A DNA stretch of 64,000 bases. Origin: Mucilaginibacter sp. Lineage in GTDB: Bacteria > Bacteroidota > Bacteroidia > Sphingobacteriales > Sphingobacteriaceae. Within the stretch, counting starts at the first letter, position 1. Every line of letters begins with the position of its first letter. Below, in pieces: positions 44,576-53,889 of the stretch. The stretch spans positions 124,001-188,000 of the forward strand of contig NZ_JAQBOD010000031.1 in assembly GCF_028288205.1 (NCBI RefSeq), written 5' to 3'. The translations under genes were made by a program, and so were the position numbers. Below the pieces are notes generated by a model. That model had not been told where the DNA came from, ran no database searches, and saw only the letters and a list, made by a program, of their open reading frames with translations.

Positions 44576-44965
44576 ATGTCAGGAATCAATAAAGTTATTT
44601 TAGTAGGCCATCTGGGTAAGGACCCGGATCTGAGAGTTCTTGAAGGCAATGTCCCCGTTGTAAGTTTTCCCTTAGCCACAAGCGAATTCATCAATAAAAA
44701 TGGTATGAAAGAAGAACAAACCGAATGGCATAATATTGTGGCGTGGCGCGGGCTTGCGGAGGCAGCTGCGAAAATATTGCGGAAAGGGAAACTCATCTAC
44801 CTTGAAGGGAAGTGCCGTACACGTTCCTTCGAAGACAAAAATGGCATCAAACGTTATACGACAGAGATCGTGACGGATTCTTTTACGATATTGGGCAGGG
44901 GCAGTGATTTTGATGAAGAAACCTGGCCGTTAAAACCTGTGCCACTCTATAAGGCGAACCCTTAA
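44576..44965 (+). CDS. ssb: single-stranded DNA-binding protein paralogue
   Basis: The 129-residue protein has the OB fold of SSB: MSGINKVILVGHLGKDPDLR, TEWHNIVAWRGLAEAAAKIL, KGKLIYLEGKCRTRSF and TTEIVTDSFTILG. The C-terminal tail ends PLYKANP rather than the usual acidic DDDIPF-like tip, so protein-partner recruitment may be lost. The gene is GC-richer than the AT-rich island and lies next to a decayed gene, so it may have arrived with mobile DNA. Its stop codon overlaps the end of the FHA gene on the other strand. Confidence 0.9.
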   Translation: MSGINKVILVGHLGKDPDLRVLEGNVPVVSFPLATSEFINKNGMKEEQTEWHNIVAWRGLAEAAAKILRKGKLIYLEGKCRTRSFEDKNGIKRYTTEIVTDSFTILGRGSDFDEETWPLKPVPLYKANP

Positions 44966-45744
44966 TTGTTAACCTTGTAACTAAACTCTACCACTGCCGA
45001 TTCTCCTAAAATTATCTGATCACCATCGGCCAACTGATGCCCGATATGCATTGAATTAAGCTTGATCAAATTTTCATTATTAGTTGAACGTATTTTTATT
45101 TTATTTCCCGGGGGGATGCCGCCCTCGTCTGCAAAGATCATAAAACAGCCTTTTTCATTGTTCCATTCTATATGGGCATGTTGCCGGCTAATATATTTGT
45201 TAGGCTCTTTATCGCTATCGCCAGGAAATGCCAGTTGATTATGTCTGAAAAACCCCTCATCAACCTGCACCCGCTTTTCCCGGCCTATGTTAATAATCCC
45301 ATCATTTGAGGTGATATGATATTCTTCTTTTTCTGCCTCTCCGGCAAGCACCCTGATATATCCTTCACCCTGCTTTTGTATGGTATGATCCTTTGTTTGA
45401 ATAAAGATGGCAGCATCCAGACCGTTCAGTCTAATTGCTTCCGGCGGAAACTCCGATTTGAAAGTTAAGTCAAGGGTCCAATTTGCGGGAAGATCCAGGG
45501 CGAAATCATCAGCAATTCGTTGAATCTCCTGTTTAAATTTATCTTGTTCATCAAGGTAAACAGCGGCTTCGTATATATGTTTGTCAGCCACATTTTCTAA
45601 TATATAAAAATTTATGCCTTTGATATTGCGCCCTTCGCCACCTTCGGCCTTTTGTAATTGCTCTTTAACAGCTTGCAGGAATGTGTTGCGTAAACTTTTT
45701 ACGTCATTAGATCTGCTATCGCCTTTATTAAATAAGTTAAACAT
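44962..45744 (-). CDS. FHA-domain protein, possible DUF3662-like N-terminus
   Basis: The 260-residue protein has an N-terminal region with helices and strands resembling FhaA-type DUF3662 (not certain) and a C-terminal FHA domain (~150-255): INIGREKRVQVDE, KYISRQHAHIEW (the SxxH core), and GDQIILGESAVVEF. FHA domains bind phosphothreonine, so this protein probably reads kinase-dependent phosphorylation. The gene is 9 bases from the SEDS-PBP fusion and is the last gene of the kinase-phosphatase cluster. Confidence 0.88.
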   Translation of the reverse strand: MFNLFNKGDSRSNDVKSLRNTFLQAVKEQLQKAEGGEGRNIKGINFYILENVADKHIYEAAVYLDEQDKFKQEIQRIADDFALDLPANWTLDLTFKSEFPPEAIRLNGLDAAIFIQTKDHTIQKQGEGYIRVLAGEAEKEEYHITSNDGIINIGREKRVQVDEGFFRHNQLAFPGDSDKEPNKYISRQHAHIEWNNEKGCFMIFADEGGIPPGNKIKIRSTNNENLIKLNSMHIGHQLADGDQIILGESAVVEFSYKVNN

Positions 45745-45753
45745 AATAATTTC

Positions 45754-48700
45754 TTAATTTGAACTTGATTCCGTTTCTTTTGGTTGGGTGGCCATACTTT
45801 TTATATATCCTTTTTTTAATAAAAAAGGAATAACATGCCGGCCGGCAAGCCTTACAGCATCTGCCGACCCTTTGGTTGATTCTATCCGTATACAAACCAC
45901 GATATTCCCCGTGCCATTCGCTGTTGGAGCAAAAAAAACATACCAGCCGTCATTTATACTTTGCTGCTTCCATATACGCTCTGGTGTACCGGTTTTACCG
46001 GCCACGCTTATTCCTAATATCGGCACCTTTGGTGCACTTTGCTCAATCATATATTGAGTAATCAGGGTGGTGTATCGCGGCTCATCAGCCAATTTTATGC
46101 TCTGTTTAACAGGCTGTTTAGCATCACTTATTTTTAAAACAAAGCGGTTAGCAACCAACTGCCCATTATTAGCCACCCCCGATACTAATCTTGCAACCGC
46201 GGCGGGTGTTGCAATTAGCTCACCTTGTCCCCATGCCATACCCGAAATGCCTTTGGCCCTTGTGTGCCTTATATTATTCGGATCATATTTTGGTTTTGTA
46301 TTAAACTCTGTTTTGCGCCATAAGTCACGCCATTTTTCTTCCTGTGTTGTATTGTCAGGTTGCTTATTATAGAAGTAGCCACCTACGCCGTGCAAAAACA
46401 TGCCTGTTTTTAAATAAAGGGTTGCCATATCTTCCTGCAGGTGTTCCTGATTTGCCAGCTTTATAAAATACACATTGTTTGATTTAGCTACCGCTCTTTC
46501 CAATGTGATTACACCTGTTTCATCGGGTTCAACTCCTTTCGTACGGATACGTTCATACGTACTTACAGTAAATTTTTTATTGGCAGCTTCTAAGCCCAAC
46601 TTGTTAAATGCAGCCATTGTAGTAAGTACTTTTGCTGTGGATCCTGGTTGAGTGGCATAAGTAAAGCCAAGATCGCTGGTGGTTACCCATTGTGATAATT
46701 TGTTCTGTTCATTAACCGGCATAGTAAGCTGATCCCAGTTATGAACAGGAGGTAAAGGGTATACAGCCGAAGCTAAAACATCGCCCGTGGACGGCTGTAT
46801 AATTACTACCGATACCCGGTTATCATTCAGGGAAGTGTCACTGGCTATTGATTTTTGTATGTTTGTTTGCAGTTGGGCATCCATGGTTAACTGCACATCA
46901 CGGTTACCTTGTTTAAATACATCTACCGCCGTGCTATTTATGCCGGCGATAAGTAACGGGGCCAGGGCGCTATAATCTTTTTTGCTAACTGTCATTTCTT
47001 TTATGCCGCGGGGTAAAAATCTGTCTTCTTGGTAACGACTGGCGTGGGTATTGTAATTGGTTATGGGCATTTTAAAACCGCGCAATTCTGCAGCGTGCTC
47101 ATACTCGGCAAAATAGCCGTTTGTACTACCGTTAAATACTGCCGTATTAGCATCACCTACCCAAAAAAACATTTGTTCTTCAAACGGATAATAACGGGTG
47201 AGGCGCTTGTGCATAGCCGAATCCAGGTTATAACCCTGCAGGCCGGATGCATTTAATAAATTTCGTTGCTTTTTGATAAGATCAGCATTACTGGTTGCCA
47301 ATATGCGGCCATCCCGGTCATACAGTGTTCCGGCCTGTAACTTATTCATTAAAATTGTGATACGCGGGTTATAGCTAAACATACGGGCGCCGCTTTTATC
47401 AGCCACTAATGATGGTTTAACCACCCATTTGGCATTATCAAACAAATAGCGGGATATATTAACGGTTAACAATAAAATGCCAATACAAGCCATTATTAAA
47501 GCAGGAACAAGATTTCTATCCTGTTGCTTGGTAATAAAGCTCATTTGCACAGGCGTACCTTTTATAGTGGAGGCAGAAAGTAAAAAACCCGCCGCTATAA
47601 AGTTAGCTACCAACGACGACCCGCCATAACTTTCAAACGGGAGGGAAACGCCCGATAGGGGCAGGGCACCTGTAGAGCCGCCCGCTATCAGCAAGAATTG
47701 CACAAAGGTACAAACGCCCACACCGGCACATAAATAAAACAGGAACGGCGTGCCCGTTTTCCGCCCGATAATGATGGCTCTGTGTAAATATAACAGGAAC
47801 AGCATAAATATGCATACAATACCCGTCCAGCCAAATTCTTCGCCAATGGAGGGCAGGATCATATCGGTATGCGCTTCGGGTATTGTTTTGGCAAAGCCCT
47901 GGCCAATACCCTGCCCGGTTACACCACCGCTCGACATGGCCCATAGCCCGTTGGCTACCTGGTCGCCGCCGTACACCTCGTTGTCCCAGGCATCCTGCCA
48001 AATAGCTTTACGGTCCACCAAACGTTGTACCGGCCCCGGAATAAGTTTATCCAGGTGCGGTATTTTATCAATGGTTAAAAATCCGGCAATAATCACCAGG
48101 GCCATTATAGCCGATTCGCTTAATTGTTTGCGTTTAAATAAAGTTACCACCAGTAACATGGCTACAGTTAGTGCTGCCGAAATCCAAATATTTTTAAATA
48201 TCCACGTGATGAGCACATAAAACACTACCGCTATAGCCATAAATGTAAAATCGCCACGCGAAAAAGAGAAAAGGATAATAAACGTAAAACAGATTACTAT
48301 GGCTGGTCCCAGATCGCCCAACATCAGGAACAGGAACAGCGTAATACCAACTGCAATAAGCGCAACCGAAAAGAATGACCATCTTTTTTCCCAAGTTGCA
48401 TATTCACTGATAAATTTTTCATTAATGGAAAAAAAACCTGCTAAAAATATTATAACCAGGTATTTAACTATTTCGCTGGGCTGAAAACCAAATAAATTTA
48501 CCTTTACTCCGCTTCCCTCAGGGCCCGAACCAAAACGTATAGTTAACATCAGTAAAATGATGGCAATAATGATCCATGGCCAGCCGTTGGCGGCTTTACG
48601 GTTATTTTTAAACAGCAATAAGCGGTATAGGGTAGAGTCGACTGTGAAACGCCGCAGGTTAAACAGCATCATAACTATCATTCCAATAAAGCCCATCACC

Positions 48701-49845
48701 AAATAAACCAGCGAATCTTTTGCCAAAAAGCGATCGCGCAAAGGATCTTGTAAACTTAAAAGTGTTAAAAAGGATAGCCCCGTTAGTATCATGATAAAGG
48801 GCAGTATCAGTTGATCGGCTGAAGGAAATTTCCAGCTGAACAGCAGGTGGGTAATAAAAAAAAGGGATAAAAAGCTAACGGCAATTATCCAGAACCATAA
48901 ATTAAACTCGGCCGGCATGCGTATGATTAATGATCTTTCTTTTTTCAGGATATTAAAATCGCGGGTAGATAATAGTCTTATAGTATGTGGTGACTGATAG
49001 AAGTTAAAAACTTCGTTATTATCTAAATTATCGGTGCCTAATGACCGCCCGAACTGGTAACCCGGCTGCAGGGGCAAAACACTGAATGCTTTATTGGCCG
49101 GCAAATTTTTAAAAGTATATTGTCCCTGATCATCTGTACGAGCAAATGCTGTTAACGATTGAAGGTGCAATTGCCCGTTCTGACCGAATACAAATACCTT
49201 TTTATAGCCGGGGCCATTCTCTGCTTTAGTTTTAACCTGGCTGGTTTCTTCATCATTATAAGTGCTATCCTGTGGTAAGATCATTTGCAGGCGCACCAAT
49301 ATACCTGTTACCGGAACTTTTATTTTAAATACAGTACCTGATATAGAGCTACCAGACAAACCAACATCAGTAACAGAAGGCAATACCGGCGGATGTGTCT
49401 TTTCCTGCACAAAACGCAGGGAGTCCTCACCAGTATAACCTAATAATGACCGGGATACAATTACCCTGTCGCTGAAGGATTTACCTCCCTTGGTCATTGC
49501 TTCATCTGCGTCAACGTTATATTTCCGCTTGTTTAACTCGCCTATATTTTCAAACTTACCTGCAGCAGAGGTTGTGCGCTCACTAATTACACTTTGAATC
49601 AGGTCTATGTCGCGCCTGTCTTCAAAGTAATAGCCTTTTACTAACAGCGACCAGATATGTTTCGCAGGCGCTTGGGCGTTAAGGTTTACCATAGTGCCAT
49701 CCTGCAGGCGTTTATCTACATCAATAAAATTTCGCTGTTCTAAATAAAATAAGCGCAAAAAAAGTAGGCCTAATACCAGCGCTATGACTAATAAAAACAG
49801 GCGCTCCTTTTTTCTGCCGGCTGGTAATGCTATTTTTTGTTCCAT
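45754..49845 (-). CDS. natural fusion of a SEDS (RodA/FtsW) glycosyltransferase and class B penicillin-binding protein
   Basis: The 1363-residue protein has an N-terminal helix, a periplasmic region with a Cna-B/CarboxypepD-like domain (FARTDDQGQYTFKNLP, ~200-285), then SEDS helices (~315-800) with PEAHTD (~656-662, the catalytic Asp), then a class B PBP: dimerisation part and transpeptidase domain with the SxxK box in GSTAKVL (~1070), SNN (~1121) and KTG in GKTGTP (~1283). SEDS proteins polymerise lipid II and bPBPs crosslink peptidoglycan; normally they are separate partners. Here both are one chain, so the pair is fixed at 1:1. It overlaps the PP2C gene by 16 bases. It probably makes cell-wall glycan under phospho-signal control; timing and substrate are inference. 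Confidence 0.92.
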   Translation of the reverse strand: MEQKIALPAGRKKERLFLLVIALVLGLLFLRLFYLEQRNFIDVDKRLQDGTMVNLNAQAPAKHIWSLLVKGYYFEDRRDIDLIQSVISERTTSAAGKFENIGELNKRKYNVDADEAMTKGGKSFSDRVIVSRSLLGYTGEDSLRFVQEKTHPPVLPSVTDVGLSGSSISGTVFKIKVPVTGILVRLQMILPQDSTYNDEETSQVKTKAENGPGYKKVFVFGQNGQLHLQSLTAFARTDDQGQYTFKNLPANKAFSVLPLQPGYQFGRSLGTDNLDNNEVFNFYQSPHTIRLLSTRDFNILKKERSLIIRMPAEFNLWFWIIAVSFLSLFFITHLLFSWKFPSADQLILPFIMILTGLSFLTLLSLQDPLRDRFLAKDSLVYLVMGFIGMIVMMLFNLRRFTVDSTLYRLLLFKNNRKAANGWPWIIIAIILLMLTIRFGSGPEGSGVKVNLFGFQPSEIVKYLVIIFLAGFFSINEKFISEYATWEKRWSFFSVALIAVGITLFLFLMLGDLGPAIVICFTFIILFSFSRGDFTFMAIAVVFYVLITWIFKNIWISAALTVAMLLVVTLFKRKQLSESAIMALVIIAGFLTIDKIPHLDKLIPGPVQRLVDRKAIWQDAWDNEVYGGDQVANGLWAMSSGGVTGQGIGQGFAKTIPEAHTDMILPSIGEEFGWTGIVCIFMLFLLYLHRAIIIGRKTGTPFLFYLCAGVGVCTFVQFLLIAGGSTGALPLSGVSLPFESYGGSSLVANFIAAGFLLSASTIKGTPVQMSFITKQQDRNLVPALIMACIGILLLTVNISRYLFDNAKWVVKPSLVADKSGARMFSYNPRITILMNKLQAGTLYDRDGRILATSNADLIKKQRNLLNASGLQGYNLDSAMHKRLTRYYPFEEQMFFWVGDANTAVFNGSTNGYFAEYEHAAELRGFKMPITNYNTHASRYQEDRFLPRGIKEMTVSKKDYSALAPLLIAGINSTAVDVFKQGNRDVQLTMDAQLQTNIQKSIASDTSLNDNRVSVVIIQPSTGDVLASAVYPLPPVHNWDQLTMPVNEQNKLSQWVTTSDLGFTYATQPGSTAKVLTTMAAFNKLGLEAANKKFTVSTYERIRTKGVEPDETGVITLERAVAKSNNVYFIKLANQEHLQEDMATLYLKTGMFLHGVGGYFYNKQPDNTTQEEKWRDLWRKTEFNTKPKYDPNNIRHTRAKGISGMAWGQGELIATPAAVARLVSGVANNGQLVANRFVLKISDAKQPVKQSIKLADEPRYTTLITQYMIEQSAPKVPILGISVAGKTGTPERIWKQQSINDGWYVFFAPTANGTGNIVVCIRIESTKGSADAVRLAGRHVIPFLLKKGYIKSMATQPKETESSSN

Positions 49846-51284
49846 ACCTTTCGCTTTCCAGTAACCGGCAATGAGTCGTCTTTAAAGCGGACGGCAGTTA
49901 CCTTACCATTAATGTACTTTTGATCCGGTATAACAAATACATTTTCAAGCGCAGCCATACAATTAATGAACCGCATGTTTTTTAATGACAACGAGGTATT
50001 AAAGGCTAATACCCCAATATTAAAGTTATTGATTACCAAGCTATCCAATACCATGCTTTTGCATCGCGCGGCCAGGTTAAACGCAGCGCCTTTATAGTCC
50101 GGGTCGCTTTTCAATTCTACTTTTCCGTTGGCTTTAAGTAAAAGGCTGTCTTTGTTAACCTGGATAGCCCGGCTAATAAGTATAGGCATTTTGTAGGCGG
50201 TATCTTCAATAATTACTATATATCCTTTTGCATGGTCAATAGCATTCTGCAATTTAATTTCCTGGCTGTTGCGCTTTTTTGCAACCTTGAAAACAGCCTT
50301 TGGCGGCAGCGTATTTTTCTCATTTGTTTGTTGCACATATAACCAAATACTTGTAACCAAAAAGATCAGCATCAGTATAGTTAACATGGTAATAAGGCCA
50401 GTTGTTTTTTTGCCAACTGGTGCAGGCTGCAGGGTTATCGGTTTATCCTGAACTTGTTCAGTTGTGGTAGGGCCAGCTTTTTCATCTTTTTTTTTAGTGA
50501 TAGCTACGGGCATTGTAACATCATGAATTAATGACTGCTTATTGTTTTGTACCAGTACAACTGTTATATTATCTCTCCCGCCGTGGTTATTAGCCGTATT
50601 TATCAGCTCTTGGCATTTATCTTTTAATGAATTATTTTTAGTTATTATAGTTGTGATTTCTGCCTTCCCTACCATATCTGTTAACCCATCGCTGCAAAGC
50701 AAAATTATATCGCCGGGTAAAAAAGGAGATTGGCCCGTTTCTGCATAATCAACGTCATGAGTTAACATCGCTTCGAAACCTAACGCTTTATTAATCTCGT
50801 TGCGCTTTGGGTGGGTCATTGCTGTTTGTTCATCGATTCTGCCGGAATCTTCCAAATAGCCAACAAAAGACTGATCATGCGAAATTTTAACCAGTGAGCC
50901 ATCGCGCAGTAAATACAGGCGGGTATCACCAACGTGGACATAATAAAACTGGTTGTTTTCAATATCAGCTAAAGCAAGTGTGGCCACACAGGCCATGCTA
51001 TTATGTTCCTTAACCTGTATCTTCTCTGTTAGTATTTTTTCATTTGCCTGATTAAAGCAGTCAATCAGCATTGGGATAATTTCTTCTGAGGGTTTCTCGA
51101 GTCTTTGTAAAATAGCTTCTTTGGCAAACAAAGCAGCAATTTCGCCGCCCGAATAGCCGCCTACGCCATCTATTACACCCGCTATAATAAACCTGTTGTT
51201 TGCATGCCGTTGTGCAATAAAGGTGTCTTCATTATTTTCCCGTTCCTTGCCGGTATCGGTTAGCCCGAAAAACTGGTCATCCAT
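49830..51284 (-). CDS. membrane PP2C Ser/Thr phosphatase with extracytoplasmic domain
   Basis: From ATG 51284 (MDDQFFGLTDTGKEREN) the 484-residue protein has a PP2C domain with NNEDTF, GVIDGVGGYSGGE, VHVGDTRLYLL, LCSDGLTDMV and GRDNITVVLV, which keep the metal-binding aspartates. A membrane helix (~290-312) follows, then a ~170-residue exported domain with beta-helix-like repeats (SRAIQVNKDSLLLKANGKV, LSLKNMRFINCM). PP2C removes phosphates placed by the Ser/Thr kinase of the same cluster, as PstP does. A long extracytoplasmic domain is unusual and may sense envelope polymers (inference). The start at 51311 is a TTG. Confidence 0.9.
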   Translation of the reverse strand: MDDQFFGLTDTGKERENNEDTFIAQRHANNRFIIAGVIDGVGGYSGGEIAALFAKEAILQRLEKPSEEIIPMLIDCFNQANEKILTEKIQVKEHNSMACVATLALADIENNQFYYVHVGDTRLYLLRDGSLVKISHDQSFVGYLEDSGRIDEQTAMTHPKRNEINKALGFEAMLTHDVDYAETGQSPFLPGDIILLCSDGLTDMVGKAEITTIITKNNSLKDKCQELINTANNHGGRDNITVVLVQNNKQSLIHDVTMPVAITKKKDEKAGPTTTEQVQDKPITLQPAPVGKKTTGLITMLTILMLIFLVTSIWLYVQQTNEKNTLPPKAVFKVAKKRNSQEIKLQNAIDHAKGYIVIIEDTAYKMPILISRAIQVNKDSLLLKANGKVELKSDPDYKGAAFNLAARCKSMVLDSLVINNFNIGVLAFNTSLSLKNMRFINCMAALENVFVIPDQKYINGKVTAVRFKDDSLPVTGKRKVWNKK

Positions 51285-51379
51285 TAGTTTTGCCTGAGTT
51301 TTTAATATCAAAAAAATGAATAATGAATAACAAGGTCACGATAACTAATAAACTTGCTGATAAAACCTGCGACATATGC

Positions 51380-52330
51380 TTATGATTTAAATAGGTTAAC
51401 GCCAACAATACCGTTCAATAATATTCTTGAATTTACAGGCAATTCTACCCATGAAGGCGAATTAACATCGCTTTTAATTACTTCTTTCTCATTTAAAATA
51501 GTACGTTCGCCGTATGATGCCAGGTAAAATTTGCCATCCGATTTGTTGTACCTGATCTGCAGGTGAGGCGAGTTTACCCATTCGGTTGGTATTTTAAAGA
51601 TATTTGAATCTTCGCGGCTTTCTTCTTCCCCCGAAACTATAATTTCATCATCATTCATTATATATTCCACCTTTTTTCCGGCAAACTGCTTTTCGGGCAA
51701 AATAGTTTCAAAACGCGCGAATATTTTTTTGCCTATGCCATCCAAACCCTGTTCATTAAATTCCAGATCTTCTATATAAGGCAATTCATAATAACCTTCG
51801 CTGTAATAATTAAAACCCTTTAACAACTCCTGGCTCACATCAAAGGTTTGTGCAATGCCGGTTTGCCGCGGAATAAAAGTAACCCTTAGATTTTCTTCCT
51901 TTTTTGCGCCCCCCGGCAATAGTTTACCAATAAATCCGATATCGCCGCTGGCATAATCAGGGTGCGATACTAACCTGAATACCCATTTTGAACTTGATGG
52001 CATTACTGTTTTACCGCTTAAACGATATTGCTTTAATAATTCATAGAATTTTTTGACTGTTTCGTTAACAATAAGGCCAAAAAGGCCTTGTTTATTATTC
52101 ATAAATTCCTGGTAATCTTCAGGATTAAAACTTATAATGTATTCATGATAAAAAACTATACGATCGGCAAAAGACAGCTCACGAATGGAATCGTTAAACT
52201 TAGCTATTACGTAATTATAAACATTATCAGGCGTAAGTGCTTGTTGATTTTTAGATTTGGAGGTATTTTCATTAGTTAAAAACCAATCTTGTATACCCAT
52301 ACGCTGCCAAATAGTAGTTTTTGAATCCAT
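51380..52330 (-). CDS. probable degenerate FHA-domain protein
   Basis: The 316-residue protein has an N-terminal ~100-residue helical region (DSIRELSFADRIVFYHEYIISF), a central beta region (FRLVSHPDYASGD, VTFIPRQTGI), and a C-terminal ~65 residues with a pattern like FHA (HLQIRYNKSDGKFYLASYGERTILN, LPVNSRILLNGIVGVNLF) but without the SxxH phosphothreonine motif. It lies between the kinase and the phosphatase, where FHA proteins are expected. I cannot name a firm family. It probably links the kinase to the fusion protein. Confidence 0.6.
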   Translation of the reverse strand: MDSKTTIWQRMGIQDWFLTNENTSKSKNQQALTPDNVYNYVIAKFNDSIRELSFADRIVFYHEYIISFNPEDYQEFMNNKQGLFGLIVNETVKKFYELLKQYRLSGKTVMPSSSKWVFRLVSHPDYASGDIGFIGKLLPGGAKKEENLRVTFIPRQTGIAQTFDVSQELLKGFNYYSEGYYELPYIEDLEFNEQGLDGIGKKIFARFETILPEKQFAGKKVEYIMNDDEIIVSGEEESREDSNIFKIPTEWVNSPHLQIRYNKSDGKFYLASYGERTILNEKEVIKSDVNSPSWVELPVNSRILLNGIVGVNLFKS

Positions 52331-52435
52331 GTAAATATATAATTCTGATTAGACTATAACCGCCAAATAAACAGTGCATTACACTGAGATGTTTTGATGG
52401 GTGCCTATTATAATAATGAGTTAATTTTTAATTTA

Positions 52436-53743
52436 TTAGTTACTAATTTCCGAACTATCTATTGCCGTGCTATCATTTTGCTGGTTTTTTTTCCTGAGTC
52501 TTTCAATTTCATCATTTATAGTTTGTCTTGTTACGGAATCGGCAGCCTTTGTTCTGTCATGATAAGTGCTTTTTGGGTTGTTTAACGCAGCACTGTCGTC
52601 GCCTCTAACTGAATCAACGGGCTTATAGGTGCTTACCGGAGATGTTTTTGGGTGGTTATAAAATAAAGAATACGCGGTAAATCCCATAGATCCTAAAAGT
52701 AATAATAGCAGGCCGGCAAATACCGGTTTTGATAGCTGTACTTTATTACCGGCGTTGGCCGGGTTTACAATCGTTGCCGGCTCATTGACTTTTTTAAGTT
52801 CCTTTGCTATTACTATCGAATTGGTATTATTAATATCAGCAATGCTATTCTGTACTATTGCCTGATGCAGTTCCATGCCATTGGCATACCTGTTTTCAGG
52901 TAACTTTTCCAGACATTTATAGATCAATTTTAATAGCCAGGCTGGTACCTGCATTTCCCACATTTGCTTTTCATCAGGCCAGCTTGCGGGTAAGTTTTGT
53001 TTTCGTAATGTTAAGATATCCGGAACAGGCGATTCCATGTGAGCCATCATTACTGTATTTCTGGCCGTTTCACCATTATCTTGCAGCGGAAATGGCACCC
53101 GCCCCGCCAACAGTTCGTATAAAATTACACCATAACTATAAATATCCGTTTGAAACAACATGTTGCCCTCATTTTGTTCGGGAGCCATAAACTCAATTGC
53201 TCCTGCATGGCGCATACTGCTGCGGCGCTCTTCGTCAGACATAATAGATAGGCCAAAATCCAACAAAACATAATTGCCCGTGTAGACATTGAATTTTATG
53301 TTATTGCTTTTTATATCCCCATGTTTAACGCCTACTTTGTGGCAATGCAATAAGGCGCAAGCCAGCTGATCGGCCAGTTTTACCGCCTCTTTAATGGTAA
53401 ATATTTTTTCGTTCGGCCGGGCCAGCAATTCTCCCAGATCCGGTCCCTCAATAAATTCCATTTCTATAAATGGGAAGGAGCCACTTTCGGTAATGCCTGA
53501 ATTTAATATTTTTACCACATTTGGATTCGGCTCTTCATTTACCTTTTTCAGCTTTTCTACCTCATTTATAAAGTTGCGATAATTTTTATCCTTAGTATCT
53601 TCTGATTGAATAGGTGTCGGCAATATTTTTACAGCACTGATGATAGGCCCCATTCTGCGACCCTTATATACTGAACCCTGGCCACCGGTGCGCAACGCAC
53701 CCATATTTTCTAAGCCTTTTGTTATTGTAAATACCTTACTCAT
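52436..53743 (-). CDS. membrane Ser/Thr protein kinase
   Basis: The 435-residue protein has a kinase domain with the glycine loop TGGQGSVYKG, VAIK-like AVKIL, the catalytic loop CHKVGVKHGDIKSNN (~141, HGD replacing HRD, so a non-RD kinase), and DFG in LLDFGLS. A proline-rich juxtamembrane part and one membrane helix (~330-352) precede a charged exported tail of ~80 residues that lacks PASTA repeats. It should phosphorylate proteins that the FHA proteins then bind, opposed by the PP2C phosphatase. It is the first gene of the five-gene cluster. Confidence 0.9.
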   Translation of the reverse strand: MSKVFTITKGLENMGALRTGGQGSVYKGRRMGPIISAVKILPTPIQSEDTKDKNYRNFINEVEKLKKVNEEPNPNVVKILNSGITESGSFPFIEMEFIEGPDLGELLARPNEKIFTIKEAVKLADQLACALLHCHKVGVKHGDIKSNNIKFNVYTGNYVLLDFGLSIMSDEERRSSMRHAGAIEFMAPEQNEGNMLFQTDIYSYGVILYELLAGRVPFPLQDNGETARNTVMMAHMESPVPDILTLRKQNLPASWPDEKQMWEMQVPAWLLKLIYKCLEKLPENRYANGMELHQAIVQNSIADINNTNSIVIAKELKKVNEPATIVNPANAGNKVQLSKPVFAGLLLLLLGSMGFTAYSLFYNHPKTSPVSTYKPVDSVRGDDSAALNNPKSTYHDRTKAADSVTRQTINDEIERLRKKNQQNDSTAIDSSEISN

Positions 53744-53889
53744 TAAATAAATATACCATATAATTATGAAAGTATATTTATAACGGAAATGTCTCTTTTA
53801 TGTTCTCCTGCACGAAAAAATCACTGATAAATATTTAAGATGCGGTACAAAAATCGGCGTCGACTAAAGCAAAATATTAAGGAATTAAT

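Noticed and set aside
44425..44592. 55-residue frame overlapping the ssb start
   Set aside because: It has no family-like text and overlaps a real gene; it is more likely part of decayed sequence.
44518..44796. Minus-strand 92-residue frame over the ssb start
   Set aside because: It is antisense to ssb and has no recognised domain.
47633..48220. Frames of 122 and 156 residues within the SEDS-PBP fusion gene
   Set aside because: Both lie fully inside the conserved SEDS coding region in other frames.
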